Positions 26,450 to 35,057 of a stretch of DNA of 64,000 nt are shown one piece after another. The position numbers were made by a program, and so were the translations under genes. The DNA is from Nocardia veterana NBRC 100344 (GTDB lineage Bacteria > Actinomycetota > Actinomycetes > Mycobacteriales > Mycobacteriaceae). The first letter of the stretch is position 1. The number at the start of each line of letters is the position of its first letter. Under the pieces are notes generated by a model that was not told the DNA's origin, ran no database searches, and worked only from the letters and a program-made list of their open reading frames with translations. Location: assembly GCF_000308855.1 (NCBI RefSeq), contig NZ_BAGM01000076.1, positions 32,845-96,844 on the forward strand, in the 5' to 3' direction.

Positions 26450-26464
26450 AACCTGGGAGGTTAC

Positions 26465-27232
26465 GTGGTCGAACTGAAGACACCCGCCGAAATCGAGCGG
26501 ATGCGGGTGGCCGGGCGGTTCGTGGCGGAAGTGCTCGCGGAATTGCGCGAGCTCGCCGACATCGGAGTGAATCTGCTCGATCTGGAACAACACGTGCGCC
26601 GGCGCATTCGCGAACGCGATGCGGTGTCGTGCTATTGGGACTACGCGCCGTCGTTCGGGCGCGGTCCCTTCCGCAATACCGTCTGCCTGTCGGTCAACGA
26701 CGCCGTCCTGCACGGACTCCCCTACGACTATCGCCTGCGCGACGGCGATGTGCTGACCATGGACCTGGCGGTATCGGTGGACGGATGGGTCGCCGATGCC
26801 GCCGTCACCACGATCGTCGGCGCCGCGGACCCCGAGGACGCGCGGCTGGTCGCCGCCACCGAGGAGGCACTGGCCGCTGCCGTGGCGGCGGCCCGCCCCG
26901 GTGGCCGCCTCGGCGACATCTCGGCGGCGATCGCTGCCGTCGCGCGCGCATACGGTTACCGCGTCAACACCGAATTCGGGGGCCATGGCCTGGGCCGGAC
27001 CATGCACGAGGATCCGCATGTGCCGAACGCCGGACGCGCGGGCCGCGGCATGCGCCTGACCTCGGGACTGACCCTCGCGATCGAACCGTGGTTCGCCCGG
27101 GGCACCGACCGGATCGTCGTCGATCCCGACGGCTGGACCATCCGCTCGGCCGACGGCTCCCGCACCGCCCACTCCGAGCACACCGTGGCGATCACCGACG
27201 AGGGGCCCGAAATCCTCACGCACGCGGCGTAA
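26465..27232 (+). CDS. map: Type I methionine aminopeptidase
   Basis: 255 residues. It removes the initiator Met in the cytosol. All metal ligands are present: Asp100, Asp111, His174, Glu207 and Glu238, with the substrate-binding His83 in 'AVLHGLPYD'; the spacing is almost the same as in E. coli MetAP. GGGAGG 5 nt before the GTG. It is divergent from a small XRE regulator and so, unusually for a housekeeping enzyme, seems specifically regulated. It may be a second, conditional MetAP. Confidence 0.92.
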   Translation: MVELKTPAEIERMRVAGRFVAEVLAELRELADIGVNLLDLEQHVRRRIRERDAVSCYWDYAPSFGRGPFRNTVCLSVNDAVLHGLPYDYRLRDGDVLTMDLAVSVDGWVADAAVTTIVGAADPEDARLVAATEEALAAAVAAARPGGRLGDISAAIAAVARAYGYRVNTEFGGHGLGRTMHEDPHVPNAGRAGRGMRLTSGLTLAIEPWFARGTDRIVVDPDGWTIRSADGSRTAHSEHTVAITDEGPEILTHAA

Positions 27233-27267
27233 TTCACCCGGCTTCCCGGGGCGTAGGCTGTGCGATC

Positions 27268-27654
27268 GTGGACAACCCTTTCGGACCGGCCGGTACCGCG
27301 AACTACGTACTGCTCACCACCTACAAGAAGGACGGCACCGCGGTGGCGACCCCGGTGTGGGCGGCGCTCGACGACGGGCGGTTGTACGTGTGGACCGAAA
27401 CCGGCAGCTGGAAGGTGAAGCGGCTGCGGCGCAACCCGGAGGTGACCGTGCAGCCGTGCGGCGTCACCGGGAAACCGCGCGGCCCGATCGTCCGCGGCAC
27501 CGGACGGGTGCTCGACGAGGCCGGCAGCGATCGGGTCCGGCAGCTGATCAAACGCAAGTACTCGCTGCAGGGCTGGCTGATCGTCACCGCCAGCGTGCTG
27601 CGGCGCGGCCGCAAGGGCACCATCGGTATCGAAATCACCGCGGCCGCAGCCTGA
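27268..27654 (+). CDS. PPOX-class (F420-dependent) split-barrel protein
   Basis: 128 residues. 'NYVLLTTYKKDGTAVATPVW' opens the split barrel and 'WKVKRLRRNPEVTVQPC' follows; this is the PPOX class of the pyridoxamine oxidase superfamily and resembles M. tuberculosis Rv2061c, which lies next to cobN as here. Likely F420 or FMN redox enzyme, substrate unknown. GTG start; TAGGCT ends 8 nt upstream with no ribosome binding site (leaderless pattern). It converges on a paralogue 7 nt away. Confidence 0.88.
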   Translation: MDNPFGPAGTANYVLLTTYKKDGTAVATPVWAALDDGRLYVWTETGSWKVKRLRRNPEVTVQPCGVTGKPRGPIVRGTGRVLDEAGSDRVRQLIKRKYSLQGWLIVTASVLRRGRKGTIGIEITAAAA

Positions 27655-27661
27655 TCCGCTG

Positions 27662-28051
27662 TCACGGCGCGGCCGGCTCGGCGGTGATCGCCAAACCCAC
27701 CGACCGATGCTTGCCGAGGATCAGTTTGTGGGCGCGGATCAGCAGGGTGCCGATCAGCCCGTATTTGCGGGCGATCAGATCGCGCACCCGCTCGGTGCCG
27801 GCCTCGTCGAGAATGCGTGCGGTGCCGGCACTGACCTCCGTACCCTTCGGCCGGCCGCGGTTGTCGCACGCCTGCAGCGTCACCGCGGCATTGCGGCGCA
27901 GGCGCTTGACCTTCCACGTCTTCGGATTGGTCCACACCACCAGCCGGTCGCCGTCGGGCGCCACCCAGACGGGGGTCCCGACCGGTGTCCCGTCCTTCTT
28001 GTAGGTGGTGAGCAGCACGTACTTCTGCTGGGCGAGTTCGTTCCAGGTCAT
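27662..28051 (-). CDS. PPOX-class (F420-dependent) split-barrel protein, paralogue
   Basis: 129 residues. It shares 'YVLLTTYKKDG', 'TPVW', 'WKVKRLRRN' and 'RVLDEAG/RILDEAG' with the gene facing it, so the two are paralogues lying tail to tail. The usual start is ATG at 28051, with a weak GGTGG upstream. Same superfamily and likely cofactor (F420 or FMN). The gene ends 7 nt from the stop of its paralogue and starts 78 nt beyond the cobN stop, on the same strand as cobN. Confidence 0.88.
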   Translation of the reverse strand: MTWNELAQQKYVLLTTYKKDGTPVGTPVWVAPDGDRLVVWTNPKTWKVKRLRRNAAVTLQACDNRGRPKGTEVSAGTARILDEAGTERVRDLIARKYGLIGTLLIRAHKLILGKHRSVGLAITAEPAAP

Positions 28052-28129
28052 GCCACCACGGTAGGGGCCGGATCGGCCCGGCACATCCGTCCCGCGGCGC
28101 ACCGCCGGTTGCGCCTGCCGGCGTAGCCG

Positions 28130-31100
28130 CTACTCCAGCTCGCCCTCGGTCTCGAGGTAGATCTGCCGCAGCCGGTCCAGGGTCTGCTGCTGCGGGGCCT
28201 CCCACATCTTGCGTTCGGCGGCCTCGAGCAGACGCTCGGCGATCCCGTGCAGCGCCCACGGGTTCGACTCGGTCATGAACTTGCGGTTCACCTCGTCGAA
28301 AACGTAGCTCTCCGAAAGCTTTTCGTACATCCAGTCGGCGACCACGTCGGTGGTGGCGTCGTAGCCGAACAGATAGTCGACCGTCGCCGCCATTTCGAAC
28401 GCGCCCTTGTAGCCGTGCCGGCGCATCGCCTCCAGCCAGCGCGGGTTCACCACCCGCGAGCGGAAGACGCGGGTGGTCTCCTCCGACAGCGTCCGGGTGC
28501 GCACCGCGTCCGGGCGGGTGCTGTCGCCGATATAGGCCTCCGGATTCTTCCCGGTCAGCGCCCGCACCGCGGCGACCATGCCACCGTGGTACTGGAAGTA
28601 GTCGTCGGAATCGGCGATGTCGTGCTCGCGCGTGTCGGTGTTCTTGGCCGCGACCGCGATCCGCCGATACGCCGAGCGCATATCGTCGGCGGCCGGCACG
28701 CCGTCCAGGCCGCGGCCGTAGGCGTAGCCACCCCAGGTCGTGTACACCTGCGCCAGATCGTCGTCGGTCCGCCAGCTCTTGGAATCGATCAGCTGCAGCA
28801 GACCCGCGCCGTAGGTGCCCGGCTTCGAACCGAAGATGCGGGTGGTGGCGCGCCGGTGGTCACCGTGTTCGGCGAGGTCGGCGTCGGTATGGGCGCGTAC
28901 GTAATTCGATTCGGCCGGTTCGTCCAGTTCGGCGACCAGCCGGACGGCATCGTCGAGCAGCGCCAGCACGTGGGGGAAGGCATCCCGGAAGAAACCCGAG
29001 ATGCGCACCGTGACGTCGATGCGCGGGCGGCCCAGCTCCGCGAGATCGATCACGTCCAGGCGCGTGACGCGGCGGCTGGCCTCGTCCCACACCGGCCGCA
29101 CCCCCAGCAGCGCGAACACCTCGGCGATATCGTCTCCCGCGGTCCGCATGGCCGAGGTGCCCCACACCGACAATCCCACCGAGCGCGGATACTCACCGTG
29201 GTCGGCGAGATACCGCTGCAGCAGCGAATCGGCCATCGCCTGCCCGGTTTCCCAGGCCAGCCGCGACGGCACCGCCTTCGGATCGACCGAATAGAAGTTG
29301 CGCCCGGTGGGCAGCACGTTGATCAGGCCGCGCAGCGGGGAACCGCTCGGGCCGGCGGGGATGAAGCCACCGTCGAGCGCGTGCAGGATGCGCTCGATCT
29401 CCACGCCGGTCTGCCGCAGCCGCGGCACCACCTCGGTGGCGGCGAAACGCAGCACGGCGGCCAGGGTGTCGGGCCGCGCGGCCCCCGGCTCGTGGCGGGC
29501 CACCAGGTCGTCCACCGCCGCGGGGGACCAGTCGGTGGCCTGCAGGGCCGCCAGCAGCTGCCGCGCGCGCTGTTCGACCTCGTCCACCCGCTCGCGGGAT
29601 TCGTCGCCGGATTCGTCGAGGCCCAGTGCCTCTCGCAGCCCGGGCACCGCGACCTGGCCGCCCCACAGCTGGCGGGCGCGCAGCATCGCCAGCACCAGAT
29701 CCAGCTCTCCCTCGCCGGCCGGCGCCTGTCCCAGCACATGCAGGCCGTCGCGGATCTGCACATCCTTGATCTCGCACAGCCAGCCGTCGACGTGCAGGAG
29801 CATATCGTCGAAGGAGTCCTCGTCCGGGCGTTCCTCGAGGCCCAGATCGTGGTCCATCTTCGCCGCCCGCATCAGGGTCCAGATCTGCTGGCGGACCGCG
29901 GGCAGTTTGGCCGGATCCAGTGCCGAGACGTTGGCGTGTTCGTCGAGCAACTGCTCGAGCCGCGCGATATCGCCGTAGGTTTCGGCCCGCGCCATCGGCG
30001 GGATGAGGTGGTCGACCAGAGTGGCGTGGGCACGACGTTTGGCCTGGGTACCCTCGCCGGGGTCGTTGACCAGGAACGGATAGATCAGCGGCAGATCGCC
30101 GAGGGCGGCGTCGGTGCCACAGGCGGCCGACATACCCAGCGTCTTTCCGGGCAGCCATTCCAGGTTGCCGTGTTTGCCCAGGTGCACCATCGCGTCGGCG
30201 CCGAAACCACCCTCGTCGGCGGGGGCCGACAGCCAGCGGTAGACCGCCAGATAGTGGTGGCTGGGTGGCAGATCCGGATCGTGGTAGATGGCGACCGGGT
30301 TCTCACCGAAGCCGCGCGGCGGCTGGACCAGCAGCACGACATTGCCGAAACGCAGTGCGGCGATGACGATTTCGCCGTCCGGGTCGGCGGACCGGTCGAC
30401 GAACAACTCCCCCGGCGGCGGTCCCCACGCCTGCACGACCGCCGTGCGCAACTCCTCGGGCAGGGTGGCGAACCAGGCGGAGTATTGCCGGGCGCCGATG
30501 CGAATCGGGTTGCCCTCCAACTGTTCCGCGCTGAGCCAGTCGGGATCCTGGCCACCGGCGGCGATCAGCGCGTGGATGAGTGCGTCGCCGTCGCGTTCCT
30601 CGAGACCCGGCACCTCGCCGGGCGCGCCGAGATCGTATCCGGCACTGCGCATCTCGGTGAGCAGGCGAATGGCGCTGGCCGGGGTGTCGAGGCCGACGGC
30701 ATTGCCGATGCGGGCGTGTTTGGTCGGGTATGCCGAGAGCATCAGCGCGATCCGGCGGTGCGCGGTGGGCAGATGCCGCAGCCGTGCGTGCCGAACCGCG
30801 ATGCCGGCCACCCGCGCCGCCCGTTCGGGGTCGGGCACGTAGCTGGACAGCCCGTCGGCGTCGAATTCCTTGAACGAGAACGGCACGGTGATGATGCGTC
30901 CGTCGAATTCCGGCACCGCGACCTGCGTGGCCACATCCAGCGGGGACAGCCCGTCGTCGTTGTCCTCCCACTGGGCGCGTCCGCTGGTCAGGCACAACCC
31001 CTGCAGGATCGGCACGTCCAGATCGGCGAGCGCGCCGATATCCCAGGCCTCGTCGTCGCCGCCGGCCGACGCGGTCGCCGGTTTGGCGCCCCCGGCCGCC

Positions 31101-31762
31101 AGCACCGTCACCACCAGCGCGTCCGCACCGCGCAGCGTGTCCAGCAGCGCCGGTTCGGCATTGCGCAGCGAGGCGCAGTACAGCGGCAGTGGCCGCGCTC
31201 CGGCCTGTTCCAGGGCGCGGCACAGCGCCTCGACGTAGGCGGTGTTCCCGGCCAGATGTTGTGCGCGGTAGTACAGCACCGCCACGGTGGGTACCGCGCC
31301 GGACAGGCGGGAGTCGGCGGCGGCCACGATGGCTCGGTCGCGTTCGAGCTCCCCCCAGGACGGCAGCTGGACCGGCGGTTCGAAGCCGTGTCCGGTCAGC
31401 AGCACGGTGTCGGACAGGAAGTTGTGCAGCTCGCGCAGATTGGCCGGGCCGCCGGCGGCCAGATAGTTGTGCGCGTCCGCGGCCACGCCCGCCGGCACGG
31501 TCGAACATTCCATCAGTTCCGCATCCGGCGCCATTTCACCGCCGAGGGCGACCAGCGGAATCTCGCCGGCGCGCAGCGCGTCCAGACCCTCCTCCCAGGC
31601 CCGGCGCCCGCCCAGGATGCGCACCACGACCAGGTCGACATCGGTCAGCAGCTCCGGCAGATCCTCGACCAGCAGCCGGGCCGGGTTGCCGAGCCGGTAG
31701 TCGGCACCGCTGGCGCGTGCGGACAGCAGATCGGTGTCGGAGGTGGACAGCAGCAGGATCAC
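28130..31762 (-). CDS. cobN: Cobaltochelatase large subunit CobN
   Basis: 1210 residues, the usual length. It inserts cobalt into hydrogenobyrinate a,c-diamide in the aerobic B12 pathway, with AAA+ partners (CobS/CobT or BchI/BchD-like) that are not in this window. The CobN/BchH core is clear, e.g. 'MVHLGKHGNLEWLPGKTLGM' and 'DDYFQYHGGMVAAVRALTGK'. GTG start with GAGGAGA 4 nt upstream; an in-frame ATG further upstream would put the start in the riboswitch. A cobalamin riboswitch lies directly upstream and reaches towards this ribosome binding site. Confidence 0.96.
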   Translation of the reverse strand: MILLLSTSDTDLLSARASGADYRLGNPARLLVEDLPELLTDVDLVVVRILGGRRAWEEGLDALRAGEIPLVALGGEMAPDAELMECSTVPAGVAADAHNYLAAGGPANLRELHNFLSDTVLLTGHGFEPPVQLPSWGELERDRAIVAAADSRLSGAVPTVAVLYYRAQHLAGNTAYVEALCRALEQAGARPLPLYCASLRNAEPALLDTLRGADALVVTVLAAGGAKPATASAGGDDEAWDIGALADLDVPILQGLCLTSGRAQWEDNDDGLSPLDVATQVAVPEFDGRIITVPFSFKEFDADGLSSYVPDPERAARVAGIAVRHARLRHLPTAHRRIALMLSAYPTKHARIGNAVGLDTPASAIRLLTEMRSAGYDLGAPGEVPGLEERDGDALIHALIAAGGQDPDWLSAEQLEGNPIRIGARQYSAWFATLPEELRTAVVQAWGPPPGELFVDRSADPDGEIVIAALRFGNVVLLVQPPRGFGENPVAIYHDPDLPPSHHYLAVYRWLSAPADEGGFGADAMVHLGKHGNLEWLPGKTLGMSAACGTDAALGDLPLIYPFLVNDPGEGTQAKRRAHATLVDHLIPPMARAETYGDIARLEQLLDEHANVSALDPAKLPAVRQQIWTLMRAAKMDHDLGLEERPDEDSFDDMLLHVDGWLCEIKDVQIRDGLHVLGQAPAGEGELDLVLAMLRARQLWGGQVAVPGLREALGLDESGDESRERVDEVEQRARQLLAALQATDWSPAAVDDLVARHEPGAARPDTLAAVLRFAATEVVPRLRQTGVEIERILHALDGGFIPAGPSGSPLRGLINVLPTGRNFYSVDPKAVPSRLAWETGQAMADSLLQRYLADHGEYPRSVGLSVWGTSAMRTAGDDIAEVFALLGVRPVWDEASRRVTRLDVIDLAELGRPRIDVTVRISGFFRDAFPHVLALLDDAVRLVAELDEPAESNYVRAHTDADLAEHGDHRRATTRIFGSKPGTYGAGLLQLIDSKSWRTDDDLAQVYTTWGGYAYGRGLDGVPAADDMRSAYRRIAVAAKNTDTREHDIADSDDYFQYHGGMVAAVRALTGKNPEAYIGDSTRPDAVRTRTLSEETTRVFRSRVVNPRWLEAMRRHGYKGAFEMAATVDYLFGYDATTDVVADWMYEKLSESYVFDEVNRKFMTESNPWALHGIAERLLEAAERKMWEAPQQQTLDRLRQIYLETEGELE

Positions 31763-31799
31763 GGTTCTCCTCGGGTGACGCGCCCATGGCGGATTCGGC

Positions 31800-31895
31800 C
31801 GCCCGCCTGGGAGGGTCTGACTGTCACAGTGGCGCGACCGCACCGGAATTGCACCGGTTTCCTCGTTCTCGGCGAGCCCCCGGATGCTATCGCGC
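31800..31895 (-). promoter_or_regulatory. Cobalamin riboswitch of cobN
   Basis: On the minus strand this leader has the cobalamin-riboswitch core: GGAAACCGGTG, then CCGGTGCGGTC and the B12 box GCCACTGTGA, followed by CAGTCAGACCC. Upstream a GGGGGCTCG element fits the outer stem. It ends about 40 nt before the cobN GTG. There is no terminator-like U-run, so control is probably by hiding the ribosome binding site when B12 is bound, as in other actinobacterial examples. Confidence 0.88.
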
Positions 31896-32056
31896 CACCC
31901 CGGCGCGGCCGCGCGCGCCCGTCGATCCGGGTTCGGAGCTCGGCGGCAGCGGCCGATCCCGGCAGGTCACGATGCGGTATCCGTTGTGCCGCAATGCGGT
32001 CCAGATGGGTCGTCGGCGGGTTTTCCGGACCCGAAACCGCGGCGTACGCTGTGAAT

Positions 32057-32377
32057 ATGCCGAACTCCCCGGGATGGAGCAGGCGGAATCGCTTTGCCGC
32101 CTGGTCAGGAATTGTGTGCATGATGGTTGCTGTTGCATTGCTGGCAATGGCATTGGCGGCTGCCGCCGGCGGCCACGGCGGCCTGCTGCTGGTCGCGGCC
32201 GGAGCGTGTGCCGCGGTGGCGATCTTCGGCCTGCTGGTCTTCGAATCCACGGTGCGGCGCGATCACGTCGATCGGCACGACACACCACATCTGTTGTCCG
32301 ACAGCTACATTGCGGACCCGCCGTGGAAGGGACCGTTGCCCGAGCGCCGCGGCAGCAGCCCGAAGGACCGGCCGTAG
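32057..32377 (+). CDS. Small two-helix membrane protein
   Basis: 106 residues. Two membrane segments (about 15-38 and 42-62), then a polar tail with 'PHLLSDSYIADPPWKGPLP'. I do not know the family; similar short proteins sit near cobG in other Nocardia, as far as I recall. ATG at 32057 (a GTG two codons earlier is in frame); TACGCT ends 6 nt upstream and no ribosome binding site is seen, so a leaderless mRNA is likely. It is divergent from cobN and its riboswitch. Confidence 0.7.
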   Translation: MPNSPGWSRRNRFAAWSGIVCMMVAVALLAMALAAAAGGHGGLLLVAAGACAAVAIFGLLVFESTVRRDHVDRHDTPHLLSDSYIADPPWKGPLPERRGSSPKDRP

Positions 32378-32521
32378 GCCGTCCCGGTCACCCACGCCCG
32401 CCGCGGCCCGGCTGCCGCGTCGTTCGGCCGGCATCCGATCCGCCGCCGCGGCCCGGTGCGGCGGCCCGCGGCCCGGCCGACGACCACCCGCTGCGCAACC
32501 TGCTCGTAGGCTGGGTGGATC

Positions 32522-33712
32522 ATGACTCGTTCCGCTCCCGATTCCTGTCCCGGTGTGTTGCGCCTGCACGAGGCGGCCGACGGCCCGCTGGCCCGCATCC
32601 GGCTGCCCGGCGGCGCGATCACCCCCGATCAGCTGCGCGCGCTCGCGAGCGCGGCCGCCGATTTGGGTAACGGCAGCATCGAGCTCACCTCCCGCGGCAA
32701 TGTGCAGTTGCGGCAGATGCACGACGCGGCCGCCCTCGCCACCCGCCTCGAGCAGGCGGACCTGCTGCCCGCGCCCACACACGAACGGGTGCGCAATATC
32801 GTGGCGTCGCCGCTGTCGGGCCGCCTCGGCGGCCGCCGCGACGTACACCCGCTGGTCGCGGAGCTGGACGCCGGGCTGCGCGGGACGCCCGAGCTGGCCG
32901 GGCTCCCCGGGCGGGTGCTGTTCACCCTCGACGACGGCCGGGGCGACATCAGCGGGCTCGGCGGGGATATCGGCGTGCACGCCACCGGCGAGGACGAATT
33001 CGCCCTGGTACTGGCCGGCCTCGATTCCGGGGTGCGGATCGGCGCCGACCGGGCCGTCCCCACAATGCTCGCGGCGGCGCACGGATTTCAGCGGATCCGC
33101 GGGGAGCAGTGGCGGCTGCGCGAGGTCGCCGACGGCCCGGCCCGGGTTCTGGCCGAATTGGCGCTCGAACCGAGCGCCGGCCCGGTGGAATTCGCTGCCC
33201 GCCACGAGGTTCCGATCGGCTGGCTCACCCAGGCCGACGACGGGGTCGCCCTGGGTGCGGGTGTGCCACTCGGCGCCCTTCCCGCCCGGACCGCGGAATT
33301 CGTTGCGGCGGTGGAACATCCGATCCTCGTCACACCGTGGCGGAGCCTGGTGCTGGCCGATCTCGACGAGTGGACTGCCGAACAGGTGGTGCGGGTGCTC
33401 GCGCCGATGGGCCTGATCTTCGACGCGACGTCACCGTGGCTGACCGTGACGGCCTGTGCCGGCCGGCCCGGCTGCGCGAAAGCCCGCACCGATGTGCGCG
33501 CCGACGTCGCCGCGGCCGTCGCATCCGGCCGGGTGCTGACGCTCGACGCCGCGACACCGGAGGTCACCGGCGCCGCTGCCGATGACGTGGTGGTGGCCGG
33601 CCGCCAGCACTGGTCCGGTTGTGAGCGACGATGCGGACGACCGGTCGGCGCGGTCACCGATGTGGTCGCCGAACCGGACGGGTACCGCGTCACCGGTCCG
33701 CCCCGGCCCTGA
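32522..33712 (+). CDS. cobG: Precorrin-3B synthase CobG
   Basis: 396 residues. It hydroxylates precorrin-3A and forms the lactone in the aerobic B12 pathway, with O2. The nitrite/sulfite reductase-like fold is seen in two ferredoxin-like parts; the 4Fe-4S cluster ligands are in 'TACAGRPGCAKA' and 'HWSGCERRCGRP' near the end. Start ATG at 32522 with GGTGG upstream and a TAGGCT hexamer 9 nt before. It starts the plus-strand cob genes cobG-x-cobH-cobIJ. Confidence 0.94.
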   Translation: MTRSAPDSCPGVLRLHEAADGPLARIRLPGGAITPDQLRALASAAADLGNGSIELTSRGNVQLRQMHDAAALATRLEQADLLPAPTHERVRNIVASPLSGRLGGRRDVHPLVAELDAGLRGTPELAGLPGRVLFTLDDGRGDISGLGGDIGVHATGEDEFALVLAGLDSGVRIGADRAVPTMLAAAHGFQRIRGEQWRLREVADGPARVLAELALEPSAGPVEFAARHEVPIGWLTQADDGVALGAGVPLGALPARTAEFVAAVEHPILVTPWRSLVLADLDEWTAEQVVRVLAPMGLIFDATSPWLTVTACAGRPGCAKARTDVRADVAAAVASGRVLTLDAATPEVTGAAADDVVVAGRQHWSGCERRCGRPVGAVTDVVAEPDGYRVTGPPRP

Positions 33713-33771
33713 TCCCACGGCCGGATCCGCCCGTCGTGGTGCGGACGGTGATCGTCGCGCACACTGAGCGA

Positions 33772-34341
33772 ATGGACCCGTCCGCGGAGCAGCCGTCGAC
33801 CGCCGCCCTGCTCACCGATGCGCAGATCGCCCAGCTGACCCTCGCCGAGCGCCGGGAATTGATCCGGCGCCTGAGCCCGGAGCGGATCGCACCGGATCCG
33901 CGCCGAGTCCGGGTGGCTCGCGGGCTGCGGCTGTCGCTGATGGTCGCGGGGTCCGTGGCGATGATCCCGTGGCTGGTGTACCTCGGCCTCACCCTGCCGT
34001 CCGACTACGACGCCAACCACTGGGCGCTGGTCTGGATCGGATTCGACATCCTGCTGGTGGTGATGATGGCGACCACGGCCTATCTGGGCTGGCGGCGACG
34101 GGTGCTGTTGATCCTGCCCGCCTTCGGCACCGGTGTGCTCCTGCTCGCCGATGCCTGGTTCGACACCGTGACCGCCGGCCCCGACGATTTTCGCCTGTCG
34201 GTCGCGACCGCGGCGCTGGCCGAGCTCCCGCTGTCGGTTCTGCTGCTCACCGGCGCGCTGGCGTTGTTCCGCTTCCTGGTGCTCGCCAATCCCCTGCGCC
34301 ATCCGGCCGAATCGCCGTGGCGGGCGCGGATACCGTTCTGA
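33772..34341 (+). CDS. Four-helix membrane protein within the cob cluster
   Basis: 189 residues. A polar N-terminus with '[20 protein letters not shown]' is followed by four membrane helices (about 52-75, 86-102, 107-127, 142-165). No family recognised. It lies between cobG and cobH, on the same strand and 60-80 nt from each, a spot where M. tuberculosis has no gene. A role in cobalt or corrinoid handling is possible but purely positional. Confidence 0.75.
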   Translation: MDPSAEQPSTAALLTDAQIAQLTLAERRELIRRLSPERIAPDPRRVRVARGLRLSLMVAGSVAMIPWLVYLGLTLPSDYDANHWALVWIGFDILLVVMMATTAYLGWRRRVLLILPAFGTGVLLLADAWFDTVTAGPDDFRLSVATAALAELPLSVLLLTGALALFRFLVLANPLRHPAESPWRARIPF

Positions 34342-34421
34342 TCGCCCGCTCGCCGAACCCGCCGCCCGAGCGGGGCGCACTGCCGAATTTCGGCGGTGCC
34401 GGCCCGGCTAGGGTGGACGCC

Positions 34422-35057
34422 ATGTCCGATGTGCGTACCAGCTACCTCACCGACGGGGCCGAGATCTACCGGCGCTCGTTCGCGACGATTCGGGCCGAAG
34501 CCGATCTGGCACGGTTTCCGGCCGATGTCGCACAGGTGGTGGTGCGCATGATCCACGCGTGCGGGCAGGTCGATCTGACCACCGACATCTCGCACACGCC
34601 GCAGGTCGTCGCGGCCGCGCGGACGGCCCTGCGCGCCGGCGCGCCGATTCTCTGCGATGCCACCATGGTGGCATCGGGCGTCACCCGCAAGCGCCTGCCC
34701 GCCGACAACGAGGTGCTGTGCCTGCTGTCCGATCCCCGGGTGCCGCCCCTGGCTCAGCGGCTGGGCACCACGAGATCGGCTGCGGCGCTGGAACTCTGGC
34801 GAGATCGCCTGGCAGGCGCGGTGGTCGCCGTCGGCAATGCGCCGACCGCGCTGTTCCATCTGCTGGACATGCTCGACGCGGGGGCGCCGCGGCCGGCGGC
34901 GATCATCGGCATCCCGGTCGGATTCGTCGGCGCCGCCGAGTCGAAGCAGGCGCTGGCCGAATACGGGGGCATCGACTATCTGACCGTGCACGGCCGGCGC
35001 GGCGGCAGCGCGATCACCGCCGCCGCCCTCAACGCGATCGCGAGTGAGCAGGAATGA
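34422..35057 (+). CDS. cobH: Precorrin-8X methylmutase CobH
   Basis: 211 residues. It moves the C-11 methyl group to C-12 to make hydrogenobyrinate. The catalytic His45 is in '[11 protein letters not shown]', and '[18 protein letters not shown]' and '[14 protein letters not shown]' are family signatures. ATG start, TAGGGT ends 7 nt upstream, no ribosome binding site (leaderless pattern). The stop overlaps the ATG of cobIJ by 4 nt (ATGA). Confidence 0.96.
   Translation: MSDVRTSYLTDGAEIYRRSFATIRAEADLARFPADVAQVVVRMIHACGQVDLTTDISHTPQVVAAARTALRAGAPILCDATMVASGVTRKRLPADNEVLCLLSDPRVPPLAQRLGTTRSAAALELWRDRLAGAVVAVGNAPTALFHLLDMLDAGAPRPAAIIGIPVGFVGAAESKQALAEYGGIDYLTVHGRRGGSAITAAALNAIASEQE

Noticed and set aside
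28247..32377. A plus-strand frame open for over 1300 codons opposite cobN
   Set aside because: It is the antisense of cobN in high-GC DNA and has no domains; only its last 106 codons (32057-32377), beyond cobN, are a real gene.
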